Positions 1 through 8,325 of a stretch of 64,000 bases of DNA are shown here, one piece after another. The notes under the pieces were generated by a model. It made no database searches, was not told where the DNA came from, and worked only from the letters and a program-made list of their open reading frames with translations. A program made the position numbers and the translations under genes. Positions within the stretch are counted from its first letter, which is position 1, and each line of letters opens with the position of its first letter. This DNA comes from Caballeronia hypogeia. Its GTDB lineage: Bacteria; Pseudomonadota; Gammaproteobacteria; Burkholderiales; Burkholderiaceae. The stretch spans positions 248,001 to 312,000 of the forward strand of contig NZ_FCOA02000002.1 of assembly GCF_001544875.2 (NCBI RefSeq), read 5' to 3'.

Positions 1-73
1 CTTGCTGGCCCGCGGGCACGACCTCCTTGCCGATGCCGTCGCCGGGAATGGTTGCGATGCGATAGGTTTTCAT
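1..73 (-). CDS. Tartrate/D-malate dehydrogenase family, N-terminal fragment
   Basis: Only the first 24 codons lie in the window; the gene continues past the left edge. The reverse strand reads MKTYRIATIPGDGIGKEV and onward. IPGDGIGKEV is the N-terminal nucleotide-binding segment of the beta-decarboxylating dehydrogenases (isopropylmalate, isocitrate, tartrate and D-malate dehydrogenases). The MKTYRIA lead-in is closest in feel to the tartrate/D-malate (TtuC/DmlA) branch, but 24 residues cannot settle the substrate. It is transcribed divergently from the export system at 302, with about 230 bases between them. Confidence 0.7.
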   Translation of the reverse strand, partial: MKTYRIATIPGDGIGKEVVPAGQQ

Positions 74-301
74 GTCGTGTCTCCGTCTTCGATATGCCGG
101 TAGGTTGCGGCGTGTATTCACTCTAGCCAACTTTCGGCGCTGCAACCGGGACGAAACTCAAAGCATCTTTAACTTAAATTCACAAATGAGCCGGCCAGTG
201 GCGACCGAAAGCGCTGTAAGCGCATCAAATCCCGGCGCTATACTGACCGTCCCTTCAACGCATCCGGTCCGCGAAACCGCACAACGGCGCACGCTCCAAA
301 A
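74..301. promoter_or_regulatory. Divergent intergenic region, dehydrogenase / ABC exporter
   Basis: A stretch of 228 bases between two divergently transcribed genes, so it should hold both promoters. The middle (about 160-190) is AT-rich compared with its flanks. I see no convincing paired -35/-10 hexamers and no strong palindrome. ORFs called here are not credible genes. Confidence 0.35.
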
Positions 302-1510
302 TTGGCTGAACACGATCTCGAAAAACTCAAAATCGACCGGGGACCGTCCGCCGTCATGCCGCGGCGACGGCGCAACTGGCTGCGCTATGCGGTCATCGCC
401 GCGGTTCTGCTCTTGCTGATCGGCGTGGCATTCAGGCTGACCGGCCCGCAAGCGGTGGAGACCGCCACCGTCACCTCCGTCTATCCGTCGCAAAGCTATA
501 CCCTTTTGAACGCCACCGGTTATGTCGTGCCGCAGCGCAAGGCCGCGGTGGCCTCGAAGGCGCAGGGCCGCGTCGAGTGGCTGGGCGTGCTCGAAGGCTC
601 GCAGGTGAAGGAGGGCGAGATCATCGCGCGACTCGAAAGCGCTGACGTCGCCGCGTCGCTTGCGCAGGCGAAAGCGCAGGTCAAGGTCGCGCGCGCCAAT
701 CTCGAACTGCAACGCGCCGAACTGAAGAACGCGGAAGTCGATCTTCGCCGCTTCAGGATTCTCGCCCCACAAGGCGCGATTCCCGCGACGCAGTTTGATG
801 CCGCGCTCGCCCGCTACGACAAGGCTCAGGCATCGATCAACAGCGAAGAGGCCGCAATCGCGTCCGCGCAGGCCAATGCGCAGGCGGCGCAGGTGGCGGT
901 CGATCAGACCGTGATCCGCGCGCCTTTCGACGGCGTCGTGCTCGTGAAGCACGCCAACGTGGGCGACAACATTACGCCGTTCTCGTCGGCGTCGGACAGC
1001 AAGGGCGCGGTCGTCACCATCGCCGACATGAAGACGCTCGAAGTCGAGGCCGACGTCGCGGAATCGAACATTGCGCGCATTACCGTCGACCAGCCGTGCG
1101 AAATCCAGCTCGACGCGCTGCCCGATACGCGCTTCGCGGGCCGCGTGTCGCGCATCGTGCCGACGGTCGATCGCTCGAAGGCCACCGTGCTCGTGAAGAT
1201 TCGTTTCGTCGAACGCGATGCGCGCGTGCTGCCCGACATGTCCGCGAAGGTCGCGTTCCTGTCGAAGCCGGTGCCGCCCGACGAAAAGAAGGCGGTCGTC
1301 GCGGTGCAGCCGTCGACGGTCGTCATGCGCGGCGGCAGACAAGTCGTCTATCTCGTCGAGCACGACACGGCGCGCGAAGTGCCGGTGACGAAGGGCGAGC
1401 GCATCGGCGATCTGCTCGCGGTGCAAGGCGTGAAGCCCGGCGATGTGCTCGTGCTCGCGCCCGGCGACAAGCTCAAGGACGGCGCCCGCGTGACCGTGGC
1501 GAAGAAATAG
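302..1510 (+). CDS. HlyD/MacA-type periplasmic adaptor of an ABC exporter
   Basis: A 402-residue membrane-fusion protein that would link the inner-membrane ABC exporter encoded next to an outer-membrane channel. After a basic cytoplasmic stretch (PRRRRNW) there is one membrane anchor at about residues 28-45. A lipoyl/barrel-sandwich half follows (ATGYVVPQRKAAV...GRVEWLGVLEGSQVKEGEIIA), then an alanine-rich helical hairpin (about 120-200), the second lipoyl half (VIRAPFDGVVL) and beta-barrel domains. The frame opens with TTG at 302; an in-frame ATG lies at 356 (residue 19). I keep the TTG because the conserved-looking LEKLKIDR segment precedes the ATG, but no clear ribosome site supports either. 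The next gene starts one base after the stop. Confidence 0.85.
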   Translation: MAEHDLEKLKIDRGPSAVMPRRRRNWLRYAVIAAVLLLLIGVAFRLTGPQAVETATVTSVYPSQSYTLLNATGYVVPQRKAAVASKAQGRVEWLGVLEGSQVKEGEIIARLESADVAASLAQAKAQVKVARANLELQRAELKNAEVDLRRFRILAPQGAIPATQFDAALARYDKAQASINSEEAAIASAQANAQAAQVAVDQTVIRAPFDGVVLVKHANVGDNITPFSSASDSKGAVVTIADMKTLEVEADVAESNIARITVDQPCEIQLDALPDTRFAGRVSRIVPTVDRSKATVLVKIRFVERDARVLPDMSAKVAFLSKPVPPDEKKAVVAVQPSTVVMRGGRQVVYLVEHDTAREVPVTKGERIGDLLAVQGVKPGDVLVLAPGDKLKDGARVTVAKK

Positions 1511-1511
1511 C

Positions 1512-2204
1512 GTGAGCACGACGCCTCTCGTTCGGATCAGCCACGTCGCGAAGTCGTATCGGCGCGGCGTGCAGATCGTGCCGGTGCTGACCGACATCAC
1601 GCTCTCCATTGCACGGGGCGATTTCGTCGCGCTGATGGGCCCGTCCGGTTCCGGCAAGAGCACGCTGCTCAACCTGATCGCGGGCATCGACCGGCCCGAC
1701 AGCGGCGAGTTGCTCGTGAGCGGCCTCGACATCACGCGCCTGCCCGAGGCCGCGCTCGCGGACTGGCGCGCGGCGAATGTGGGCTTCATCTTCCAGTTCT
1801 ATAACCTGATGCCGGTGCTCTCCGCGTTCGAGAACGTCGAGTTGCCGCTGATGCTCACGCGCCTCACGCGCCACGAACGAAAGGAACGCGTCGCGATGGT
1901 GCTCGACATGGTCAACATGGCCGATCGCATGAGCCACTATCCATCGGAGCTTTCGGGCGGACAGCAGCAACGCGTCGCGATTGCGCGGGCGCTGATCACG
2001 GACCCGACGCTGATCGTCGCCGACGAACCCACCGGCGATCTCGACCGCAACTCCGCCGCCGATGTCCTCGCGATGCTGCAACGCCTGAACGACAAGCTCG
2101 GCAAGACCATCATCATGGTGACGCACGACGCGCACGCGGCCGGCGCGGCGAAGGCGCTCGTGCATCTGGAGAAGGGAGAGCTGATCGATGGCGCCACGCG
2201 CTGA
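1512..2204 (+). CDS. ABC transporter ATP-binding subunit (MacB/LolD type)
   Basis: A 230-residue ATPase that powers the exporter formed with the adaptor before it and the two permeases after it. Walker A is GPSGSGKST (about residue 43), the signature is LSGGQQQRVAIARAL, and Walker B with catalytic Glu is LIVADEPTGDLD, with an H-loop at MVTHDAHAA. EPTGDLDR and the short length are typical of the LolD/MacB/FtsE group that drives extrusion from the periplasm rather than classical uptake. It starts with GTG one base after the adaptor stop, implying coupled translation. Confidence 0.93.
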   Translation: MSTTPLVRISHVAKSYRRGVQIVPVLTDITLSIARGDFVALMGPSGSGKSTLLNLIAGIDRPDSGELLVSGLDITRLPEAALADWRAANVGFIFQFYNLMPVLSAFENVELPLMLTRLTRHERKERVAMVLDMVNMADRMSHYPSELSGGQQQRVAIARALITDPTLIVADEPTGDLDRNSAADVLAMLQRLNDKLGKTIIMVTHDAHAAGAAKALVHLEKGELIDGATR

Positions 2205-2210
2205 ATCATC

Positions 2211-3365
2211 ATGTATGTGCTGAAGCTGATCCTGCGCAACGCGCTGCGCCACAAGCTGCGTACCGCGCTGACGGTGCTCGGTCTGACCATTGCCGTGCTC
2301 GCTTATGGATTGCTGCATACGGTGGTGGACGCGTGGTATGCGGGCGCATCGGCGGCGTCGAATGCGCGGCTCGTCACGCGCAACGCGATCTCGCTGGTGT
2401 TTCCGTTGCCGCTCGCCTACGAGAACCGCATACGCGGTGTGGATGGCGTGACGCTCGTCGCGCGCTCGAACTGGTTTGGCGGCGTCTATCGCGATCCGAA
2501 GAACTTCTTCGCGCAGTTCGCCGTGTCGGATAACTATCTCGATCTCTATCCCGAGTTCATCGTGTCGGAGCAGGCGCGCGAGGACTATCTGCGCGATCGC
2601 AAGGGCGCGCTCATCGGCCGGCAACTCGCGGATCAATACGGCTTCAAGGTCGGCGACGTGATTCCGTTGAAAGGCACGATCTATCCCGGAACATGGGACT
2701 TCGTCGTGTGCGGGATCATGGAAGGGCGCGACGAATCGACCATCACGCGGCAGCTCATTTTTCACTGGGACTATCTGAACGAGACGATCCGCAAGACGAC
2801 CAAGCGCAATGTCGATCAGGTCGGCGTGTATGTGGTCGGCGTCAGGGACCCGGATGAGGCGGCGGTGGTCTCGCGCAACATCGACAACGTGTTCAAGAAC
2901 TCGCTCGCCGAAACGCTGACCGAAACCGAGCAGGCATTTCAGCTCGGCTTCGTCGCGATGTCGAATCAGATCATTGCGGCGATACGCGTCGTGTCCTACG
3001 TGGTGATTCTGATCATCATGGCCGTGATGGCGAACGCCATGGCGATGAGCGCGCGAGAACGCACGACCGAATACGCGACATTGAAGGCGCTCGGCTTCGG
3101 CCCCGGCTTTCTCTCCGTGCTCGTGTTCGGCGAGTCGCTCGCGATCTGCGCGATAGGCGGCGGAATCGGCATTCTGGCGACACCGCCGATGGCCGAAGTC
3201 TTCAAGCACGCGACAGGCGGCGTGTTCCCGGTCTTCATGGTGTCGCGCGAGACCATGCTCCTGCAGGCCGCATGCGCGTTCGCGGTCGCGATGGCGGCGG
3301 CGATCGTGCCGGCGGTGCAGGCGAGCCGCGTGCGCATCGTCGAAGGCCTGCGGGCGATCGGCTGA
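2211..3365 (+). CDS. FtsX/MacB-like ABC permease 1
   Basis: A 384-residue permease with FtsX/MacB topology: one N-terminal membrane helix (about 17-36), a large periplasmic domain (about 40-260) and three C-terminal helices (about 265-290, 310-335, 350-375). The segment ERTTEYATLKALGFGPGF is the cytoplasmic coupling region typical of this family. It starts six bases after the ATPase stop. With the second permease it probably forms a heterodimer, as LolC/LolE do. The substrate cannot be read from the sequence; lipids, lipoproteins and small toxins are the usual cargo of such systems. Confidence 0.88.
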   Translation: MYVLKLILRNALRHKLRTALTVLGLTIAVLAYGLLHTVVDAWYAGASAASNARLVTRNAISLVFPLPLAYENRIRGVDGVTLVARSNWFGGVYRDPKNFFAQFAVSDNYLDLYPEFIVSEQAREDYLRDRKGALIGRQLADQYGFKVGDVIPLKGTIYPGTWDFVVCGIMEGRDESTITRQLIFHWDYLNETIRKTTKRNVDQVGVYVVGVRDPDEAAVVSRNIDNVFKNSLAETLTETEQAFQLGFVAMSNQIIAAIRVVSYVVILIIMAVMANAMAMSARERTTEYATLKALGFGPGFLSVLVFGESLAICAIGGGIGILATPPMAEVFKHATGGVFPVFMVSRETMLLQAACAFAVAMAAAIVPAVQASRVRIVEGLRAIG

Positions 3366-3374
3366 GGGCGCGCG

Positions 3375-4541
3375 ATGGCGATTCCCGTTTCCTACGTCGC
3401 GCGCAATCTCTGGGCGCGCCGTCTCACGACGATGCTGACGGCGGGCGGCCTCGCGCTCGTCGTGTTCGTGTTCGCGACCGTGCTGATGCTCGACGCCGGC
3501 CTCAAGAAAACGCTCGTGTCCACCGGCGAGCGCGATAACGTCGTCGTGATTCGCAAGGGCGCGGAAACGGAGATTCAAAGCGCGATCGATCGCGGCCAGG
3601 CGAACGTGATGGAGATGCATCCGTCGGTCGCGATGAACGGCGACGGCGAGCCGCTCGCATCGAAGGAAACCGTGGTGCTGATCTCGCTCACCAAGCTCGG
3701 CACGAACACGCCGGCGAATGTCGTGATTCGCGGCGTGTCGTCGATGGGCGTCGAATTGCGCCCGCAGGTGAAGCTGACGGCGGGGCGCATGTTCAGGCAC
3801 GGGTCGTCGGAGATCATCGTGGGGAGCAGCATCGCGAAGGGTTTCGGCGGCACGGGCATTGGCGACCGATTGCGTTTCGCGCAGCGTGACTGGACCGTGG
3901 TCGGTCATTTCGATGCAGGCGGCAGCGGCTTCGATTCGGAAATCTGGGGCGATGTCGATCAGCTGATGCAGTCGTTCCGCCGCACGAGCTTTTCGTCGAT
4001 GGTCGTGCGTCTCGCGCGCAGCGATGCGTTCGAGCGCTTCAAGGCCGATATCGACGTGGACCCGCGCCTGACCGATGAAGCGAAGCGCGAACAGGTTTTT
4101 TATAGCGATCAGTCGAAGGCGCTGTCGACGTTCATCAATATCCTCGGGTTCACGCTGTCGATCATCTTTTCGATCGCCGCGATGATCGGCGCGATGATCA
4201 CCATGTATGCGTCGGTTGCGAATCGCGTGGCGGAGATCGGGACCTTGCGGGCGCTGGGGTTCAAGCGCTTCGACGTGCTCGGGGCGTTTTTGCTGGAGGC
4301 GCTGTTGCTGGGACTGGTTGGCGGTATCGCGGGGCTGTGCTGCGCGGCGCTGATGCAGTTCGCTTCGTTTTCCACGACCAATTTTCAGACCTTCGCGGAT
4401 TTGTCGTTCCGGTTCATTCTTACCCCCTCCGTGATTGGCAAGACGCTCGGGTTCTCGCTCGTGATGGGATTCGTAGGCGGGTTTTTGCCGGCCATGCGGG
4501 CGTCGAGAATGAGTATCGTCGAGGCATTGCGGGCGCGCTGA
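3375..4541 (+). CDS. FtsX/MacB-like ABC permease 2
   Basis: A 388-residue paralogue of the permease just upstream, with the same layout: N-terminal helix (about 18-37), periplasmic domain, and three C-terminal helices separated by VAEIGTLRALGFKRFDVL, the coupling-helix signature. A GAGGG ribosome site sits a few bases before the ATG. It completes the adaptor-ATPase-permease-permease export operon (302-4541). No outer-membrane TolC-like gene is present in the window, so the system would have to use one encoded elsewhere. Confidence 0.88.
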   Translation: MAIPVSYVARNLWARRLTTMLTAGGLALVVFVFATVLMLDAGLKKTLVSTGERDNVVVIRKGAETEIQSAIDRGQANVMEMHPSVAMNGDGEPLASKETVVLISLTKLGTNTPANVVIRGVSSMGVELRPQVKLTAGRMFRHGSSEIIVGSSIAKGFGGTGIGDRLRFAQRDWTVVGHFDAGGSGFDSEIWGDVDQLMQSFRRTSFSSMVVRLARSDAFERFKADIDVDPRLTDEAKREQVFYSDQSKALSTFINILGFTLSIIFSIAAMIGAMITMYASVANRVAEIGTLRALGFKRFDVLGAFLLEALLLGLVGGIAGLCCAALMQFASFSTTNFQTFADLSFRFILTPSVIGKTLGFSLVMGFVGGFLPAMRASRMSIVEALRAR

Positions 4542-4574
4542 CCCTTCGATTCCATCAAACGATCCATCCAGAAC

Positions 4575-4590
4575 TTCTGAATTTTCAGAA
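4575..4590. promoter_or_regulatory. Inverted repeat upstream of tautomerase gene
   Basis: Perfect arms TTCTGA (4575-4580) and TCAGAA (4585-4590) around a 4-base centre, between the exporter operon and the tautomerase start at 4652. It could be an operator or a weak hairpin; there is no following T-run that would favour a terminator. Confidence 0.3.
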
Positions 4591-4651
4591 CGCGCATGAC
4601 GGCGTATCTTCATCCTCATCGAAACCGGATTTAACGTGAGGAACAACCATC

Positions 4652-5044
4652 ATGCCGCTCGTCAGAATCTCGCTCATAAGAGGCAAGCCCCGCGATCACA
4701 TTCATGCTATTTCGAACAGCATTCATCAGGCGCTGGTCGAAGCATTCCACGTCCCCGCCGACGATCGCTTCCAGTTGATCCAGCAGTACGACCGCGACGA
4801 TTTCGCGTACGATCCCGGTTATCTCGGCGTCGAGCGCAGCGACGATCTCGTGTTCATTCACATCACCGCGAGCGACTGGCGCGACACCGCGACCAAGAAG
4901 GCGTTCTACAAGACTCTCGCGGCGAAACTCGCCGCATCGCCGGGTCTGCGGCCCGAGGACGTGATGATCGTGCTCGCGCCGAATCGCCGCGAGGACTGGT
5001 CGTTCGGACGCGGACTCGCTCAATATGTGGAGGACGCCGGCTGA
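4652..5044 (+). CDS. Tautomerase-superfamily protein
   Basis: A 130-residue member of the tautomerase superfamily. The N-terminus MPLVRISL places a proline directly after the initiator Met, and this Pro is the catalytic base of the family once Met is removed. The length matches the roughly 130-residue subgroup related to cis-CaaD/MSAD rather than the roughly 60-residue 4-OT monomers. Further family-like features are RDHIHAISNSIHQAL and the acidic/aromatic VPADDRFQLIQQYD segment. An AGGA ribosome site precedes the ATG. It is followed 31 bases later by a GFA-fold gene on the same strand. The substrate is unknown. Confidence 0.85.
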   Translation: MPLVRISLIRGKPRDHIHAISNSIHQALVEAFHVPADDRFQLIQQYDRDDFAYDPGYLGVERSDDLVFIHITASDWRDTATKKAFYKTLAAKLAASPGLRPEDVMIVLAPNRREDWSFGRGLAQYVEDAG

Positions 5045-5075
5045 CCACGACGAGCACTTTGGAGATGCATTCACA

Positions 5076-5441
5076 ATGACGACCCTGAAAGGCGCGTGCC
5101 ACTGCGGTGCGGTCACCTTCGAAGCCGATACGCCGCCCGAACCGGCCAAGCGCTGCAATTGCAGCCTGTGCCGGCGCCGCGGCGCGGTCATGTCGCCGCC
5201 GTTTCTCGCCGACGCGTTGCGCATCCTCAGCGGCGAAAGCGACCTCGTCCTGTACCAGTTCAACACGCGCACCGCCAAACATTTCTTCTGCCGGCACTGT
5301 GGAATTTACACGTTTCATCAGACGCGCTCGAATCCGGCCGAATGGCGCGTGAATCTCGGCTGCGTCGAAGGCTTGGATGCGTATGCGCTCTCTTCAGCGA
5401 TCGCGGACGGCGCGAGCAGCTCGGTGATATCTGGCGCGTAG
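5076..5441 (+). CDS. GFA (CENP-V/GFA domain) family protein
   Basis: A 121-residue zinc-binding protein of the glutathione-dependent formaldehyde-activating enzyme-like family. The cysteine pattern is typical: CHCGAV near the N-terminus, CNCSLCRRRG in the middle and CRHCGIYTF, together supplying the structural and catalytic zinc ligands. I chose ATG 5076 because a GGAG site precedes it and the family pattern starts at once (GACHCG). The frame is open further upstream to 5025, but that part carries no family sequence. Family membership does not prove formaldehyde chemistry; many members have no known substrate. Confidence 0.88.
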   Translation: MTTLKGACHCGAVTFEADTPPEPAKRCNCSLCRRRGAVMSPPFLADALRILSGESDLVLYQFNTRTAKHFFCRHCGIYTFHQTRSNPAEWRVNLGCVEGLDAYALSSAIADGASSSVISGA

Positions 5442-5585
5442 GTGCAGCGCCGTGTGAATGAAGGCGCCGGGTATGGCAAATGCTATATCCCGGCACCCAC
5501 AAGCCGTTCGCCTTCGAATTTTCGAAGCGCAACCGCGTCCGCAAACGAACGGCGTTCGACAACTACATTCACACGGAGCGCCGCC

Positions 5586-7049
5586 ATGGCCCAGAAACCC
5601 TCCAACGAACCCGACGCGGTACGCCGCCGCCTGCTCGCCGCGCTCGCCAGCACGGCCATGCTGTCCGCCTGCGGCGGCGGGGGCAGCGACGACAACTCCG
5701 GCACCATCACGCCGACGAGTCCCATCGGCAACATTCCGCCCGACCGCGCGAACCTGCCGCGCCCGACGCTGCCCGCACCCGCGACTTCTGGCATCGATCA
5801 CATCGTGCTCGTCACGATGGAGAACCGCTCCTTCGATCACATGTTCGGCTGGGTGCCTGGCGTGGCGGGCGTGCAGGCGGGCAGGCAATTCACCGATGCA
5901 TTCGGTCAGACGCAGACGACCTTTTCGCTGTCGGCCAATCCGGCGTTCGGCTTTCAGGGCTGTCAGTACGCGGACCCGGATCACGAATACGACGCGGGCC
6001 GCACGCATCTCGCCAACGGTGCGATGAACGGCTTTCTGCTTACGCCGGACACGAACAAGACGCGCGGCGACCTGCTGCCTATCGGATATTTCACGGGCAA
6101 CGATCTTGAGTTCTATCGACAGGCGGCCGCGCAATACACCGTCTGCGACTACTACATGAGCGGCATCCTCGCCGACACCTTTCCGAATCGCGTCTATCTG
6201 CACAGCGGCGAGACCGATCGTCTGAGCGACACCACCGACACCTCATCGCTTTCGACGATCTGGGATCGGCTCGACGCGAAGAACGTGTCGTCGAAATACT
6301 ACTTCCACGATGTTCCGTTCACGGCGCTCTACGGCACGCGCTATGTCGGGCGCTCGCGGCTCTTCTCCGAGTTCCTGTCCGATGCGGCGGGCGGCAATCT
6401 GCCGTCGTTCTGCATGGTCGATCCGAGCTTCGGCGGCGAGGCCAACGGCACGTCCAACGACGATCACCCGCACGCCGACGTGCGCAACGGTCAGGCGCTG
6501 CTCGGACAGATCTATGAAGCGCTGCGCACGAGCCCGAACTGGAGCAAGACGCTGATGATCATCATCTACGATGAATGGGGCGGCTTCTTCGATCATGTCG
6601 CGCCACCGGTCAAGTCGTTGACGGTTGCGGAGCAGAAGCTCGGCAACGACGGCCGTCTGGGTTTTCGCGTGCCGTGCATGTTGCTCGGACCGCGAGTGCG
6701 CGCGAACAACGTGGCGCGCTATCCATTCGATCCGAGTTCGATCCATCAACTGCTCGCATGGCGCTTCGGGCTCGATCCGCTGGGCGTGCGTGCAAGCGAC
6801 CCGAGCACGTTCAACATGGCCTATGCGCTCGATCTGAGCGACGCGCCGCGCACGGATGCGCCCGTGCTGACGGTTTCGCCGGGGCCGTTCGGCCTCGAAT
6901 GCTCGAACTCGTCGGTGCTCGGAACGGGTATCGGCATCCTCGACAAGTCGCGCGTGGCGAAAGGGGCCGAAGGCGCCTCGCAAACCACGACGCCGGGCGG
7001 TCGCTTCGCCGACTTGCGCGTCAAGGCGGATTCGCTGGGCTTCCGTTGA
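5586..7049 (+). CDS. Secreted phospholipase C / acid phosphatase-family lipoprotein
   Basis: A 487-residue phosphoesterase of the AcpA/phospholipase C family, which hydrolyses phosphate monoesters or phospholipid head groups outside the cytoplasm. The N-terminus has three arginines, a hydrophobic stretch and a lipobox LSAC (Cys29) followed by a Gly-rich linker, so it is probably a lipoprotein. The arginine cluster is also reminiscent of a Tat signal, which many family members use. Catalytic metal motifs are VTMENRSFDHMFGW, DHPHADV and YDEWGGFFDHV. The frame is open upstream to 5442, but the signal peptide fixes the start at 5586. It stands alone, with a strong hairpin downstream. Confidence 0.9.
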   Translation: MAQKPSNEPDAVRRRLLAALASTAMLSACGGGGSDDNSGTITPTSPIGNIPPDRANLPRPTLPAPATSGIDHIVLVTMENRSFDHMFGWVPGVAGVQAGRQFTDAFGQTQTTFSLSANPAFGFQGCQYADPDHEYDAGRTHLANGAMNGFLLTPDTNKTRGDLLPIGYFTGNDLEFYRQAAAQYTVCDYYMSGILADTFPNRVYLHSGETDRLSDTTDTSSLSTIWDRLDAKNVSSKYYFHDVPFTALYGTRYVGRSRLFSEFLSDAAGGNLPSFCMVDPSFGGEANGTSNDDHPHADVRNGQALLGQIYEALRTSPNWSKTLMIIIYDEWGGFFDHVAPPVKSLTVAEQKLGNDGRLGFRVPCMLLGPRVRANNVARYPFDPSSIHQLLAWRFGLDPLGVRASDPSTFNMAYALDLSDAPRTDAPVLTVSPGPFGLECSNSSVLGTGIGILDKSRVAKGAEGASQTTTPGGRFADLRVKADSLGFR

Positions 7050-7138
7050 TGCAACGCTGACGCCGGCACCTTGCATCGGCGTCGGGCGCATTTCTCCTCG
7101 ATTCACACAAAGACCGGGTCCGCCTCGCGGGCCTGGTC
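7048..7138 (+). terminator. Hairpins downstream of the phosphoesterase gene
   Basis: Three structures follow or overlap the stop codon. GATGCAA (7048-7054) pairs with TTGCATC (7071-7077). GACGCCG (7059-7065) pairs with CGGCGTC (7077-7083), which excludes the first. A 12-base arm at 7112-7123 pairs with 7127-7138 around CTC, with two G-T wobbles. The last is the strongest and is followed by only a short T-run, so it is a plausible but non-classical terminator. Confidence 0.4.
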
Positions 7139-7477
7139 GCACGCGTTTCCCCAATAGAAGCGAAGTTATGAAATGCTCAATATCGAATTCCTTTTTCAAG
7201 AATTGCGAGCTATAAAAAACGCTTCGTGAATCGAGGCTCGCAAACGGTTTAGTTCGATATGGCTTCCATTCGAGCGTCAACGCGCATGGTCGAATAAGCG
7301 TTTAGCAATGACTTCCGCATAAAGGAAATCGGCATACTGAAGGATCATACGAAGTAAAGAGGCCGTTTCTTTCGCTGCGTCCTTAAAAAATCTGAAATTT
7401 TGCTCATGGATAAATGACGCGTGCAATACTGCACGCCGCACGTCATCGTGACATCAACCTGCACCCAAGAAGACACT
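7139..7477. other. AT-rich non-coding stretch with nested inverted repeat
   Basis: Part of a 428-base gap without a recognisable gene (7050-7477). From about 7150 it is markedly richer in A and T than the rest of the window. Near its right end a nested palindrome is present: outer arms ATGACG (7414-7419) and CGTCAT (7441-7446), inner arms CGTGCA (7420-7425) and TGCACG (7430-7435). It lies 32-64 bases before the small gene at 7478, so it is an operator candidate. Confidence 0.45.
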
Positions 7478-7777
7478 ATGCGGAGCCAATTGATCGCAGG
7501 CACAGCCACAGCGAAACTCGACGCGCAAATCACGGCGTTCGTCTCCATGCATTCGGACGCGACCGAGCCGCTGTTCGACATGCGCGTGGGCATCAAGAAC
7601 GAATACGGCGATGTATATCGTCTGATACTCGCGGATGGCGTCATCGAATTGATTCGCGTCGACAAGTTTCTTCTTGGCCTGGGCTGTATCGAGGAAGTCA
7701 CCGATGAATTCGACATCCTGGTTCGCGTGCCATGCCGCGACGCCGAGATGTTGCTTCAAACGCTCCGCGCCAATTGA
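7478..7777 (+). CDS. Hypothetical protein, 99 residues
   Basis: A small soluble protein I do not recognise. It has no signal peptide or membrane helix and a mixed alpha/beta composition with acidic and hydrophobic alternation (GDVYRLILADGVIELIRVDKF, then EFDILVRVPCRDAEMLL). I start at ATG 7478; the frame is open to 7421, but that part runs through the palindrome. The ribosome site is weak (AAGAAG). It sits at the end of an AT-rich stretch and runs tail to tail into the truncated acetyltransferase, overlapping it by about 20 bases. That setting suggests transferred or degenerating DNA, but the gene itself looks intact. Confidence 0.55.
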   Translation: MRSQLIAGTATAKLDAQITAFVSMHSDATEPLFDMRVGIKNEYGDVYRLILADGVIELIRVDKFLLGLGCIEEVTDEFDILVRVPCRDAEMLLQTLRAN

Positions 7778-8085
7778 AGCGTCATGAAGAGCGAATCGTG
7801 ACAGACGCCGTCGATCTTCAACGCTCGCGGCTCGCGCGCATACTCGACGAAGCCCGCTGCACGATACAGCCTGAGCGCTGCGAGATTGTCGGGCGCCACT
7901 TCGAGCTTGATTTCGTCGACCACACCGCGCGCATGCGCAAGCACGCGATCGAGCAGCGCGGCCGAGAGCCCCGTGCCGCGCGCACCCTCGCGCACATACA
8001 TGCCCCACAGGATGCCTTTGTGCTCGAAAGACCCTTTCCTACCGCTGCATGACTCGATGATCCGGCTTTCGGGAATCGCCATCAT
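7756..8085 (-). pseudogene. GNAT acetyltransferase, N-terminally truncated
   Basis: The 109-residue frame matches only the C-terminal two thirds of a GNAT N-acetyltransferase: ILWGMYVREGARGTGLSAALL is the beta4/acetyl-CoA-binding motif A (R/Q-x-x-G-x-G/A) and NLAALRLYRAAGF is motif B. A complete family member has about 50 more residues that supply the first strands and the substrate site. A stop codon (TGA, 8094-8092) lies in frame just upstream, and no other frame restores the missing part. An AGGAG-preceded 14-codon mini-ORF (8139-8095, minus) ends 9 bases before this ATG. I read it as a deletion remnant that might still be translated by re-initiation. Confidence 0.65.
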
Positions 8086-8186
8086 AGTCCGCGTTCAGAA
8101 GCTCACCGTCGCGACGATCCACTGTCCCTTAACGGCCATCGGAAATATCTCCTCGAGTCGTTTGATGACTGCATTTGGTGGGTAAT

Positions 8187-8204
8187 TTTAACCGTGTAGT
8201 TAAA
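8187..8204. promoter_or_regulatory. Perfect inverted repeat in divergent spacer
   Basis: Arms TTTAAC (8187-8192) and GTTAAA (8199-8204) separated by six bases, between the minus-strand GNAT remnant and the plus-strand outer-membrane protein gene. It is an operator candidate for either side; no regulator gene is adjacent. Confidence 0.35.
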
Positions 8205-8325
8205 TCGCGTCACATCGGCGGCTGTTGCGTCCCGCGTGCTTTACAAGGCCGCTGAATTCCAATATTGCTGGGAGCGGTTTTCGGTTCTATCGATTGCAGG
8301 CTTCGGGCTCGCGGAGGTGCCAGGC

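Noticed and set aside
1473..4646. A 1057-codon minus-strand frame opposite the exporter operon
   Set aside because: Arg/His/Asp-rich antisense shadow of three well-supported transporter genes.
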